The position numbers were made by a program, and so were the translations under genes. This document shows, in pieces, positions 8,605 to 17,476 of a stretch of 64,000 bases of DNA. The stretch comes from Opitutaceae bacterium (GTDB lineage: Bacteria; Verrucomicrobiota; Verrucomicrobiia; Opitutales; Opitutaceae), in NCBI GenBank assembly GCA_014879845.1, contig JACSRI010000122.1, positions 26,369 through 90,368 on the forward strand. Reading direction: 5' to 3'. The notes under the pieces are model-generated. The model saw only the letters and a program-made list of their open reading frames with translations, made no database searches and was not told the origin of the DNA. Each line of letters starts with the position of its first letter. The stretch's first letter is position 1.

Positions 8605-10674
8605 TTACCAGCGATACTCCACGCCGCCGAAGAAGCCGCGGCCGTCGCCGGGCAGGAACTGCGTCTGGTCGCGACCCGCCGCATCTTCGATCACGCCGGT
8701 GGTGGCGGCGTATTTCTTGTCGGCCAGGTTCCGACCCTCGAGAAACCATGACAGCCCCTGCGCCTGACGCCGGCCCACGCGCAGCCCCCAGATCGTGTGC
8801 GCAGGAGCGGCAAAGGTGTTGCGGTGGTCGATGAAGATGCGATCACCCCACTCCAGCGTCGGGCCGGCGTACCAACCACCCCGATACTCCCAGGTCAGCT
8901 CGACACGCACGAGGTGCTCGGGCAGGCCGGCCAGGCGGCTGTTGCCGTAGACGGCGTCGTCGTCGAAGGCGAAGTCGCCCCAGGTCCAGGCTGCGCGCAG
9001 GACGACATGGTGTTCGCCACCGCGAGCGCCGAGCAGATCGATCTCGCCGCCGACCTCGGCCCCGCGATGCACGGTGCTGTCGGCGTTGACCGTCGCGGAA
9101 GGCGTGGCGGGGTTGTTGTCGTGGTCGATCGCGAGCAGCTCGTCGTCGATCGTCGCGTGGTAGAGCGTCACGTCCCACTTCACCGGGCCATAGGCGCCGC
9201 GGCTGCCGATCTCGACTGTCGTGGCCGTCTGGGCCTTGCGCGGCGTGTTGAGCGTGAGCGCCTCGGAGAAGGACGGCGGCTCGTAGCTGCCGGAGACGTT
9301 GGCAAACAGCTGGGTGGTTCCGCGATCCCAGCGCAGGCCGAGCTTCGGCAGGAACTGGTCATAGTCGACCGTGTAGCTCGGCGAGCCGGCGACGATCCGC
9401 TCGTTCTCGCGCTCGTTGATCGCATAGACGGCGCCGGCCACGAGCGTGAAACCACCGGCAAGGCGAATTTGCTCCTCCGCGAAGAACTCAAGGTTGCTCG
9501 CCGTCTGATCGGCGCTGGAAACCAATGCGCCTCGAGTGCCGCCGCTGTTCAAGAAGTTGGCCGCGTTGGTCCGTCCGTAGGTCCAGACCACGCCGCCACG
9601 CAACCGATGGTTCGCACCGAGGAACTCTCCGACGTGTGTGCCGATCGCGGACAAGGCAAAATCGTTCGAGAGTTGGTCGACGACCTGAAAGATCGGGTGG
9701 TCGAGATCCTTGTAGGTCCACGCCGCGGTGAAATCCCAGACCGTGGAACCGGTGCGCACGCTCGTCTTGTTGGCGAGGCGCAGCAGCTCGAAGTCGCGGT
9801 GCTGATCGAGCGCGATGTTCCCTGGATTGGCCACGCTCGGGTCGCTTTCCACCTGCGCGAGCGAGAGGCTTCCGGGGAGTTCGGAGACCGTCTTCACGCC
9901 GGTGAGGAAGAAGCGCGTCTCCGCGTTCGTGCCGAGCCGCAGGCCGGCGTTGCCGAGGAAACGCTCATTGCGCTGGTCGGCATGGTCACGGAAACCATCC
10001 TGCTCCTGGTGGGTGAATGACGCGTATCCATCGAGCTGATCGCGCGAAGCACCAGCTGCGACATTCGCCCGCAGGTAACCCCACGAGCCGGCCTCGACGC
10101 GCGTGGCAGCGCCTGCGCCGTCGCGACCGGTGCGAGACACATACTCGATCGCCCCACCCAGAGTGGAACCGCCGTAGGCGAGCGCGTTGCCGCCGCGCCA
10201 GACGTTGATGTAGGCGGCCGAGAGCGGCTCAAGTGACTGCATGTCGAAGCCGCCGTCCGCAAGGTTGAGCGGCACGCCGTCCTGGAGCACGCGCAGGCCG
10301 CGGCCATGGAAGGTGCGCTGGATGCCCGAACCGCGGATGGAGAGGCGCGCTTCATCCGAGCCGAAACGCGACTGCGCGATCACGCCGGGCGAGAGAGCGA
10401 AGGTGTCTTCGACCGTACTCGCCCTGCCGCGGAGAAAGCGCGAGGCGTCGATCAACTCCACGCCACCGGGCGTGAGTCGGATCTCAACCCCTGCCGCTTG
10501 AGCGGAAGGGACAGTGAGACTATCACCGCGATCGGCGACCACGACCAGCGGGTCGAGGTCGACGGTGTGTTCGGTGCTGTTGGCGTCTCCCGACGAAGCA
10601 GGAGCCTGGGCAAAAGCCGGCGCAGCGAGAGCGGCGGCGAGGAGGAAACTGAGGAGGATGTGTCTTGTGTTCAT
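8605..10674 (-). CDS. TonB-dependent receptor
   Basis: This is a 689-residue outer-membrane receptor. It has a signal peptide (MNTRHILLSFLLAAALAAP), a plug domain of about residues 45-190 (ARLSIRGSGIQRTFHGRGL, then GGNALAYGGSTLGGAIEYVS) and a beta-barrel ending in an aromatic residue (GGVEYRW). The TonB box is probably in VDLDPLVVVADR. It lies 32 bp upstream of the DJ-1-CusF gene and about 150 bp downstream of the OprC-like receptor, so it is likely co-expressed with them. The ligand (metallophore or metal chelate) cannot be assigned. Confidence 0.88.
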   Translation of the reverse strand: MNTRHILLSFLLAAALAAPAFAQAPASSGDANSTEHTVDLDPLVVVADRGDSLTVPSAQAAGVEIRLTPGGVELIDASRFLRGRASTVEDTFALSPGVIAQSRFGSDEARLSIRGSGIQRTFHGRGLRVLQDGVPLNLADGGFDMQSLEPLSAAYINVWRGGNALAYGGSTLGGAIEYVSRTGRDGAGAATRVEAGSWGYLRANVAAGASRDQLDGYASFTHQEQDGFRDHADQRNERFLGNAGLRLGTNAETRFFLTGVKTVSELPGSLSLAQVESDPSVANPGNIALDQHRDFELLRLANKTSVRTGSTVWDFTAAWTYKDLDHPIFQVVDQLSNDFALSAIGTHVGEFLGANHRLRGGVVWTYGRTNAANFLNSGGTRGALVSSADQTASNLEFFAEEQIRLAGGFTLVAGAVYAINERENERIVAGSPSYTVDYDQFLPKLGLRWDRGTTQLFANVSGSYEPPSFSEALTLNTPRKAQTATTVEIGSRGAYGPVKWDVTLYHATIDDELLAIDHDNNPATPSATVNADSTVHRGAEVGGEIDLLGARGGEHHVVLRAAWTWGDFAFDDDAVYGNSRLAGLPEHLVRVELTWEYRGGWYAGPTLEWGDRIFIDHRNTFAAPAHTIWGLRVGRRQAQGLSWFLEGRNLADKKYAATTGVIEDAAGRDQTQFLPGDGRGFFGGVEYRW

Positions 10675-10824
10675 GGTTGTTACTCAAGTTGGACCGACTG
10701 TGTGACGTGGGGGCGTCGTGGTATGTGTGTGTTGAGAGGGAGGGACAATTGGAGGGGATGACGCCCGGCAATCCGGCTGGGCGCAGCTTCCCCGCCAGAT
10801 CCGTGGGCTTGCGCGCGCAGTCCG

Positions 10825-12903
10825 CTACCAGGTGAGTTCGGCTCGTATCCAAAGATTGCGGCCGGGCTCGTTGATGCGCGTGGTGGTGACGTAGCCCTCG
10901 ACCATGCCTCCTGCGCGGCTTATGTGCTCGGCGTAGGTGGTGTCGAAGATGTTGTCGATGCCGGCGGAAAGCCGGGCGTGTTCGTTCACGCGCCAGCTGG
11001 CGTTGAGCGAGAAGACCTCGAAGCCGTCCGTCGGTCCGATGTCCTGGCCGATGATCGTGCCCTGTCCCGGAGCGACGCGGTCCTGCTCGGAGACAACACG
11101 CACGAGCGCGCCGACCGACCAGGCACTCGCCCGGTAGACCGTGCCAAGGCGAACCTCGAGCGGCGGCTGCTGCGCGAGCGGGAGATCATCGGTGTCATTG
11201 TCGCCCGTCACGTAGGCGAGACTGGCGTCAAAAGAGAGCGCTCGTGTCGCGGCCCAGTTGAGGGATGCCTCGGCCCCGGCCGTGGTCGCGTCGACATTAC
11301 GTGTGACCGTGACCGTGCTCATGCCGCGCGGCCAACCACTCTGCACGAGGATGAAGTCGGAGATGTCGCCAACAAATCCCGACACCGAGGCCGTGAGCGG
11401 ACCGGAGCGATGCACCACGCCGAAGTCGAGTTGGGTGGTCTTTTCCGAGTCGGTCAGGAAAGAACTGCGTGTCGCCTCGCTCTGGTTGGTGACCAGCTCC
11501 CAGTAGTCGGGCGCGCGCTCGGTGAGTCCCACGCCAGCGTAGGCCGTGGTCGCTCCACCGGCGAAGGCATGCTCGTAGCGGAGGAAACCGCTGCCGAGCG
11601 TCGCATCGCGCTCGAGGTCGGCGGTGGGATTCGGCATGGCCATGCCCATCATGCTCGGGATCGTCGCCCGGAAGTCGTGCGCTTGCCAGGAGTCGATCCG
11701 CGCACCGGCGATGAACCGGCCGCTCTCGCCGATGGTGCGCGCGAACTCGGCGAAGAGGCCCACGTTGCCGATCTCCGCATCCTTCACCCGGGGGAGCGAC
11801 AGATACGGAACGGCAGGTTGATTGCCCGTGCTGCGCGAGCGATGAACGCCCCGCCGTGCGTCGATGCCGACCGCCAACGTGCCCTGCTCGCCGAAGGCGA
11901 GATCGGTCTCGAACCGTCCGCCGGTGAGCCGGTGATCGGGATTCGAGGCGGAGGGGTTCGGCCCCATCATCGAGGGCACAAAGGTCCGCAGGCTGTAGTC
12001 GTCCATGACATGGTCGACGTTGTTCTGATAGAGCTGCGCCTCGATCTTGGTGAGAAGGGGCGAAAGGTTTGTGCGGCGGAATCGCAGACCGAGATTCTCG
12101 CGATCGAGCACGGACGCATCCATCATACCGTGCCCGTAGGCGGCCTCGCCTTCGCTCACGCCGCCCGAGACCTCGAACAGGGTGTCTCGGTCCGGCGTCC
12201 AGCCGGCGGCGGCTTGAAAAATGGAGCGCTCATAGTGGGAATGCACCACGGTGCCGTCGCCATCTTCGTAGTCGTCCGAGGCGGTGCGCACCCCGTTGGC
12301 GCGCACGTAACCGCGCCCGAGGCCGGCGACGACTTCGGCGGACTGGTCGTTGCGGCCAAAGCTTCCGAAAGTGAGCGCGCCGCTGGCCCGCACCTGGCCG
12401 GAAGCGGTATCCGGAGCCTCACTCTCGAAGAGCACGACTCCGGCGGAGTAGCCCGGACCGTGGATCACGGTCTGGGGACCCTTGATCACCGTGACAGTCT
12501 CGAAGGACTCGGGAAACACGTAGGCAGTCGGCGGGTCCATGCGATGCGGGCAGCCGCCCAGCGCGGTGGTGCCATCGAGCTGGATGTCGAGGCGCGAGCC
12601 GGCCTGGCCGCGCAGGACGACTTCACCGCCTGCACCGCCTTTGCGGCTCACAGAGAAACCGGGAACAGTCTTGAGAATGTCAGCGCCGTCCTGCGCCGGG
12701 ATCGGCTGGGCCGGGGCGCGGGCATCGAGGACGATCTCGAGCGGACGAGATTCATACTGGCCGGTGACGACAACAGGTGAGAGCTCCACTTCGTCCTCCG
12801 TCGTCGAGGCCGGAGTCGGAACCGGGGACTGAGCGGACGCAGTGGCGAGTCCGCTGGCGAGAAAGAGGCATGCAGCCGCGATGGCCGCAGTGCGATAGCG
12901 CAT
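10825..12903 (-). CDS. TonB-dependent copper receptor, OprC/NosA-like
   Basis: The product has about 692 residues from ATG 12903 (signal peptide MRYRTAAIAAACLFLASGL); an ATG at 12921 is also possible. The plug contains LGGCPHRMDPPTAYVFPE followed by TVIKGPQTVIHGPGYSAG, the recognisable signature of the TonB copper-receptor family (OprC/NosA). Methionine clusters at external loops (MGMAMPNPTA, SMMGPNP, GHGMMDASV) fit copper binding. The barrel ends with LWIRAELTW. It imports copper across the outer membrane using TonB energy. The CusF, SCO1 and ABC-2 genes downstream and upstream on the strand support a copper role. Confidence 0.88.
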   Translation of the reverse strand: MRYRTAAIAAACLFLASGLATASAQSPVPTPASTTEDEVELSPVVVTGQYESRPLEIVLDARAPAQPIPAQDGADILKTVPGFSVSRKGGAGGEVVLRGQAGSRLDIQLDGTTALGGCPHRMDPPTAYVFPESFETVTVIKGPQTVIHGPGYSAGVVLFESEAPDTASGQVRASGALTFGSFGRNDQSAEVVAGLGRGYVRANGVRTASDDYEDGDGTVVHSHYERSIFQAAAGWTPDRDTLFEVSGGVSEGEAAYGHGMMDASVLDRENLGLRFRRTNLSPLLTKIEAQLYQNNVDHVMDDYSLRTFVPSMMGPNPSASNPDHRLTGGRFETDLAFGEQGTLAVGIDARRGVHRSRSTGNQPAVPYLSLPRVKDAEIGNVGLFAEFARTIGESGRFIAGARIDSWQAHDFRATIPSMMGMAMPNPTADLERDATLGSGFLRYEHAFAGGATTAYAGVGLTERAPDYWELVTNQSEATRSSFLTDSEKTTQLDFGVVHRSGPLTASVSGFVGDISDFILVQSGWPRGMSTVTVTRNVDATTAGAEASLNWAATRALSFDASLAYVTGDNDTDDLPLAQQPPLEVRLGTVYRASAWSVGALVRVVSEQDRVAPGQGTIIGQDIGPTDGFEVFSLNASWRVNEHARLSAGIDNIFDTTYAEHISRAGGMVEGYVTTTRINEPGRNLWIRAELTW

Positions 12904-13152
12904 TGGATAGGAAGAGTACATGGTCGAGGATGGTGCGTTGTGGTTGCGAAACGCGGCTCCCGGCCCCGACTGTGCGAGGCGGAAGTCCGCTGACTGGCGG
13001 CGCGTGTCGAGACGCGACGAACCCGTCGGATGGAACGTGACGAAGGCGGAGAGACGAGGCGGCAAGGCCGCGATCGCGGCCAGCCGCCCTTCAATCGAAG
13101 CGTATCGATGCCACGCCTACCCTACCAGGATCGCGCAGCGTCGACCGCAAAC

Positions 13153-13545
13153 CTAGGCCACTTTCGGAGGCGGCACCGGTGGGGCGGCACGCCCCGTTCC
13201 GGCTACACCATGCTCAACGAGGTGCCACGGCATCGCCGTCGGCGCCTCCACGACGATCCCGCCAGACGCCGGCAGGATCAACGGGTCCTTGACCAGGACT
13301 TTCCCAGCCACCGCAGCACCGCCATCGCCATCACGCTTGGCATCCTGCACGGCGTGGCAGGCGCCGCACATACCCTCCGGCGAGAACGTGCGCACGACCG
13401 CCGCATCCAGCGACATCTGGCGCGCATTCACGACCAGCATTTTCCCCCATGCCACGGCCTGAATCAGATCCCAATGCGCCCCCGTCGCCACCAGCCAGAG
13501 GCTGAGCGTGAAGATCAGACTGATCTTGTGACGGAAGAGTGCCAT
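13153..13545 (-). CDS. Small membrane-anchored protein with a CxxCH motif
   Basis: The start at 13545 gives 130 residues: an N-terminal hydrophobic segment (MALFRHKISLIFTLSLWLVA) and a periplasmic part with GMCGACHAVQDAK. CGACH fits the CxxCH haem-c consensus, but no distal Met ligand pattern is obvious, so it could equally be a copper- or zinc-binding site. Proline-rich C-terminus. The gene starts 4 bp after the stop of the ABC-2 permease gene, suggesting one operon. I do not recognise a named family. Its place between copper transport genes suggests a metal-handling accessory protein. Confidence 0.6.
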   Translation of the reverse strand: MALFRHKISLIFTLSLWLVATGAHWDLIQAVAWGKMLVVNARQMSLDAAVVRTFSPEGMCGACHAVQDAKRDGDGGAAVAGKVLVKDPLILPASGGIVVEAPTAMPWHLVEHGVAGTGRAAPPVPPPKVA

Positions 13546-13549
13546 GAGT

Positions 13550-14347
13550 TCAGCGGACGATGCGCGGATACACGCGCGAACCGATCCATACGACAAGTAG
13601 AGTCGTGAGTATGATCACGGCAAAGTCGAGCGGCAGCCCAAGATGGCTGGTCCCGTGCGCGAGCATGAGTGCGCGCAGGGCATCGACGATGTAGGTGAGA
13701 GGGTTGAGATGAGCCAACACCTGCAGCCACGGCGGCATGAGTGAGATCGGATAAATCGCGTTGCTGGCGAAGAACAACGGCATGGTCAGAATCTGGCCGA
13801 TACCCATGAATCGCTCCCGCGTCTTCACAAGACACGCGATGATGAACGAGAACGAGGAGAACAACGCGGCACCGAAGATGACCACCGTGATCACCCCGAG
13901 CAGCGCCGTGGGATGCCAGTCCACATGGACGCCGAGGATGACCGAGAGCGTGTAGATGAACACCGTCTGGATGAGCGCGCGCAGCGAAGCCGAGAGCGCC
14001 TTGCCGAGCACGAGCGCCGTGCGCGGGGCTGGGCTGGCCAGATACTTCTGTGCTACGCCGAGATCGCGCTCCCAGATGATGCCGATGCCGTAGAAAATCG
14101 CGGTGAAGAGCACGCCCTGCGCGAGGATGCCCGGAGCCATGAAGTCCCGGTAGGGAATGTCACCGGCGGGAACGAGGCGAAGCTGCGCGAAAACGCTGCC
14201 GAAAAGCAGCAGCCAGAGCGCGGGCTGGATCGCACGCGTGATCACGTCCGTGAAATCGTGCCGCAGCTTTCGCAGCTCGAGCTCGGTAATCGTGAGCGTC
14301 TTGCCGGCGAAACCGATGAGCGGATGGACGTGTGTGGCGGTCGACAT
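13550..14347 (-). CDS. ABC-2 type transporter permease
   Basis: This 265-residue protein has six predicted membrane helices. It shows the ABC-2/DrrB-like conserved stretches IQPALWLLLFGSVFAQL, FMAPGILAQGVLFTAIFYG and SNAIYPISLMPPWLQVLAHLNP. It pairs with the ATPase gene 18 bp upstream. Such exporters move drugs, lipids or, in NosFY systems, sulfur species for copper-site assembly. The last option is attractive because copper genes flank it, but the sequence alone does not prove it. Confidence 0.85.
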   Translation of the reverse strand: MSTATHVHPLIGFAGKTLTITELELRKLRHDFTDVITRAIQPALWLLLFGSVFAQLRLVPAGDIPYRDFMAPGILAQGVLFTAIFYGIGIIWERDLGVAQKYLASPAPRTALVLGKALSASLRALIQTVFIYTLSVILGVHVDWHPTALLGVITVVIFGAALFSSFSFIIACLVKTRERFMGIGQILTMPLFFASNAIYPISLMPPWLQVLAHLNPLTYIVDALRALMLAHGTSHLGLPLDFAVIILTTLLVVWIGSRVYPRIVR

Positions 14348-14365
14348 GAAGGGAGCCGGTTGGGT

Positions 14366-15172
14366 TCAGGCGAGCCGGCGGGCGGTGGCGCGCCGTGCGG
14401 ACGTTTCGCGATATCCCGAGGTAAAGGTCTCGATCACGCCCCCGGCGTGGTGGACAAAGACATCGTCGAGGGTGGAATCACCCGAACCCACGGAGGCCTT
14501 GAGCTCCTCCGGTGTGCCCACGATCGAGATACGGCCGCGGTGCATGATCGCGATGCGATCGCAAAACTCCTCGGCCTCCTCCATGTAGTGCGTGGTGAAG
14601 AAGACTGTCGTGCCGAACTCGTCGCGCAGACGGGTGACATGCTGCCAGATCGAGGCGCGCGCGATCGGATCGAGGCCGATCGTCGGTTCGTCGAGGAAAA
14701 CAACCGGCGGCCGGTGCAGCGTGGACTGCGCGATCTCGAGGCGGCGGATCATGCCGCCCGAATAGGTGCGCACGAGGCGGCCTGCCGCGTCCTCCAGGTC
14801 CACCAGCTTGAGCGCGGCGGCCACGCGCTCGGCGCGTTCGCGACGCGGCACGTCGTAGAGCTTGGCCGAGACGACGAGGTTCTCATAGCCGGTGAGCGAA
14901 CCATCGACGGAAATGGCCTGCGGCACATAACCCATGCTGCGCCGCACCTGTGTCGCCTGTGACACGACATCGTATCCGGCCACACTCGCCTCGCCCGAGG
15001 ACGGCGGCAGCATGGTGGTGAGGATCTTGATCGTCGTCGTTTTCCCTGCGCCATTCGAGCCGAGGAGCGCGAAGATCTCGCCCCGTTTGACCGACAGCGA
15101 GATGCCGTCGACAGCGGTGACCGGGCCGAAACGTCGGGTGAGGCTGCGCAGGTTAAGGATCGAGTCGGGCAT
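14366..15172 (-). CDS. ABC-2 transporter ATP-binding protein
   Basis: The product is 268 residues from ATG 15172. A TTG at 15199 would overlap the upstream stop as TTGA and is an alternative coupled start. Walker A is GSNGAGKTTTIK, the signature is YSGGMIRRLEIA, Walker B is VVFLDEPTIGLDP and the H-loop is FFTTHYMEEAEEF. The arrangement is that of DrrA/CcmA-type exporter ATPases, including the D-loop and the C-terminal 'STLDDVFVHH' regulatory tail. It energises the permease encoded at 13550. Confidence 0.88.
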   Translation of the reverse strand: MPDSILNLRSLTRRFGPVTAVDGISLSVKRGEIFALLGSNGAGKTTTIKILTTMLPPSSGEASVAGYDVVSQATQVRRSMGYVPQAISVDGSLTGYENLVVSAKLYDVPRRERAERVAAALKLVDLEDAAGRLVRTYSGGMIRRLEIAQSTLHRPPVVFLDEPTIGLDPIARASIWQHVTRLRDEFGTTVFFTTHYMEEAEEFCDRIAIMHRGRISIVGTPEELKASVGSGDSTLDDVFVHHAGGVIETFTSGYRETSARRATARRLA

Positions 15173-15195
15173 GGCGAGGGTCGGAGACCGGTGAT

Positions 15196-15597
15196 TCAAG
15201 GTGCGGGCGGCGTGCCATCGAGCCGCGTCCCGGGAGCGAGACTGAGTTTCCGGCCGTGCTTGACGAGCACCGCAGTCAATCGCGCTCCGGGCACGGCACT
15301 CGCGATGACCGCAGGATCGGCCTTGAAGTCGGTCACACCGACCTCGAGGGCGGGGGGAACAGCCTCGTGCCTGACGAGGATCGTCCCACGCTCGGCATTG
15401 ATCGAGACGACCGCACCCACGAAAGGATACTCGCCATCGGGCGCATTCGCCGCGCCGGCCTCGACATGGGTAGCCGCAGTGGAGTCCGGTTGTCGGACCG
15501 AACCCTCCTCACTCGCCTTCGGTCCACAGGCGGTCAACGCGACCGAGACAATGCCAGCAACGGCGACTCCCAATGTGCGCGAAGAGAAGTGCTTCAT
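15196..15597 (-). CDS. Lipoprotein with a degenerate CusF-like domain
   Basis: The 133-residue lipoprotein (MKHFSSRTLGVAVAGIVSVALTAC, quoted in parts: lipobox LTAC) carries a C-terminal domain that aligns with the other CusF modules at GAVVSINAERGTILVRHEAV. The usual GxMxAMTM ligand run is replaced by PPALEVGVTDFK, so the Met ligands are gone. It may have become a structural or sensor module, or bind a different ligand. It overlaps the downstream ABC ATPase start and is 57 bp downstream of the nitroreductase gene. Confidence 0.65.
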   Translation of the reverse strand: MKHFSSRTLGVAVAGIVSVALTACGPKASEEGSVRQPDSTAATHVEAGAANAPDGEYPFVGAVVSINAERGTILVRHEAVPPALEVGVTDFKADPAVIASAVPGARLTAVLVKHGRKLSLAPGTRLDGTPPAP

Positions 15598-15654
15598 GAA
15601 GGGGAACGGTGGTCTGGACGAATGCAGCCTCAATCTGTGGTGAGCGCAGTCGAC

Positions 15655-16476
15655 TCAGTGCGTGGTGATGAATCCGAGTTTGCCGAGCGCCTCGAGGATC
15701 GGCGTGCGGCCGTTCGACGCCTCGGTCACCTTCACGCGACCGACCGCCTGCTTCTTCCACTCCTGGATCGGGAGCTTCTGCGAGGCCTGGAACTCCTGGA
15801 TGATCTTCTCGTATTCAGCCAGGGCCTCCGTCTCGGCAGCGGCCGAGTACTGCTCCTGATGCAGCACAACCTTCTGCGGGAGACGCGGCTTGACCGAGGC
15901 TGGACGCGCGGGGTCCGGCTTGCCGACGACGAGTCCATAGAGAGGAAAGGCTCCCGGCGGCAGATTGAGCTCAGCCGCGACCTTGTCGGGATGCGAGCGC
16001 AGCGCACCGATGTAAACCACGCCGTAACCCAGCGACTCGGCGGCGGCCACTGCGGACTGGGCGGCGATAGTCGTGTCCGTCACTCCCACGAGAAACGAGT
16101 CGAGGCGCTCGAGACCCTCGGCCGGATCGCCGATCTGGTTGGCAATGCGCCGCAGGCGGGACAGGTCGGCGACCCAGACAAGGAAGAGCGGGGCTTCGAG
16201 GATCTGCTTCTGATTCGCAGCGAGCGCAGCCAGGCGCGCCTTGCGCTCGGGATCCCGGACGGCGACCACACTCCAGGCCTGGATATTCGACGAGGTTGAG
16301 GCCGACTGGGCCGCCGCAATGATCAGGCCGAGCGTCTCGTCGTCGATCGGATCGGGAAGGTAGGCGCGCACAGAGCGGTGCTGGAGCAGCGTCGTGATGG
16401 CCTGATTGGCGCCGTTCTTGAATTTCGGGGCGGCCGCACCATAGCGGGCGTGGAGGAGTTCTGTGAGTTGTGACAT
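15655..16476 (-). CDS. Nitroreductase-family FMN oxidoreductase (NfsA/FRP-like)
   Basis: From ATG 16476 the product is 273 residues. The N-terminal FMN-binding region has LLQHRSVRAYLPDPI and AAAQSASTSSNIQAWSVVAV, the dimer/FMN motifs of NAD(P)H flavin oxidoreductases of the NfsA/FRP type. The middle has AAESLGYGVVYIGALR and FPLYGLVVGKP, also characteristic. No signal peptide, so cytoplasmic. Enzymes of this type can supply reduced flavin to flavin-dependent monooxygenases, which would link it to the DszA-like enzyme at 30792. A second, more distant nitroreductase-like protein is encoded at 32192. Confidence 0.85.
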   Translation of the reverse strand: MSQLTELLHARYGAAAPKFKNGANQAITTLLQHRSVRAYLPDPIDDETLGLIIAAAQSASTSSNIQAWSVVAVRDPERKARLAALAANQKQILEAPLFLVWVADLSRLRRIANQIGDPAEGLERLDSFLVGVTDTTIAAQSAVAAAESLGYGVVYIGALRSHPDKVAAELNLPPGAFPLYGLVVGKPDPARPASVKPRLPQKVVLHQEQYSAAAETEALAEYEKIIQEFQASQKLPIQEWKKQAVGRVKVTEASNGRTPILEALGKLGFITTH

Positions 16477-16505
16477 GGAGGAATGCTGCGTGTTGGAAGG
16501 GTGTT

Positions 16506-17474
16506 TCAGTTCAGTTTCTGGAGCTGCTCGAGGAACTCGGCCGGCGTCCATTTCTCGGTGTCGTTTCGGTAGACGAGCTTTCCGTCGGGCCCGATGACGA
16601 TGGTGTTGAGCGAGTGCTTGATGACACCCTCCTCGAAGAAGCTGGTGATGCTGAGCTGGCGCAGGAGATTCTGCACCGCCGCCTCGGGACCGGTGAGGAA
16701 GGAAAAGTTCGACGTATCGATCCCGCGGGCATTGGCATACTCGCGCAGCACGCCCGGGGTGTCGTAGTTGGGATCGAGGGAGATCGAGATGAGTTCGACA
16801 TCGCTCAGGCCCTTCTCGCGCGCAGCCTGCTGGAGTTGGGTCATCTTCAGCGTCGCCGCCGGGCACATCGTCGCTACCGGGCAGCGCGTGTAGATGAAGT
16901 TGAGCACGATCTTCTTTCCCCGAAAGCGATTCATATCCACGACGCGGGCATCCTGGTCGTAGAGGGTGAAGGTCGGCGCCTGCTCACCGAGGTCGCGAAA
17001 GGTGTAGATCCGCTTGTTCAGGGCGGCTGTTTCCTTGGCGAGCGCCTCGGCGCCTGCGGCGATCGCGGCTGCCGTGGCTGCGTCGTCGGGCCAGATCTGT
17101 TCGAGAAAGTACTCATCACCCCGCTGCACGAGCCGGGCACGGATGCGCTGGCCCTCCTTCGCGATGGCGAGGTCGCCGTCGCTGACGACAAACTCCATCG
17201 TCATCGGCGGCATGAAGTCCTTGATCTCGTCGTGCGTGACCAGGAGCGAGCGTCGCTCGAGGTTGATCCCGATGATTTCACCGGTCAGCGGCCAGGATGG
17301 TTCGCCTTCCACCGCAGGAGCCTCGGTCGCGACGTTCGTGGCGTTCACTGCCTGAGCTTCGCCTGAACGGCCGCAGCCCGCGCAGAAGGCGATCGCCGCC
17401 AGCCCGGCAAGCGCCGCCGCACTTCTCAGTGCGGCGGCTACCCACCGGCATGACTGATAACCCCGAACAGTCAT
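16506..17474 (-). CDS. CusF-SCO1/SenC fusion lipoprotein
   Basis: This is a 322-residue protein. It has a hydrophobic signal with a lipobox-like CAGC, a CusF-like domain at about 60-128 (LLVTHDEIKDFMPPMTMEF) and an SCO1/SenC thioredoxin-fold domain at about 150-322. The SCO site reads RCPVATMCPAATLKM, a CX5C spacing rather than the classical CX3C. The conserved distal His is in GVIKHSLNTIVIG. SCO proteins deliver copper to Cu(A) centres or act as thiol oxidoreductases. The start lies 2 bp after the stop of the SsuB-like ATPase gene, joining the copper and sulfur gene sets in one transcript. Confidence 0.85.
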   Translation of the reverse strand: MTVRGYQSCRWVAAALRSAAALAGLAAIAFCAGCGRSGEAQAVNATNVATEAPAVEGEPSWPLTGEIIGINLERRSLLVTHDEIKDFMPPMTMEFVVSDGDLAIAKEGQRIRARLVQRGDEYFLEQIWPDDAATAAAIAAGAEALAKETAALNKRIYTFRDLGEQAPTFTLYDQDARVVDMNRFRGKKIVLNFIYTRCPVATMCPAATLKMTQLQQAAREKGLSDVELISISLDPNYDTPGVLREYANARGIDTSNFSFLTGPEAAVQNLLRQLSITSFFEEGVIKHSLNTIVIGPDGKLVYRNDTEKWTPAEFLEQLQKLN

Positions 17475-17476
17475 GG

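Noticed and set aside
10675..10824. A cobalamin riboswitch ahead of the TonB receptor at 8605
   Set aside because: GC-rich pieces with GGAAGC and CCGG are present, but the B12-box and the ordered conserved blocks are missing.
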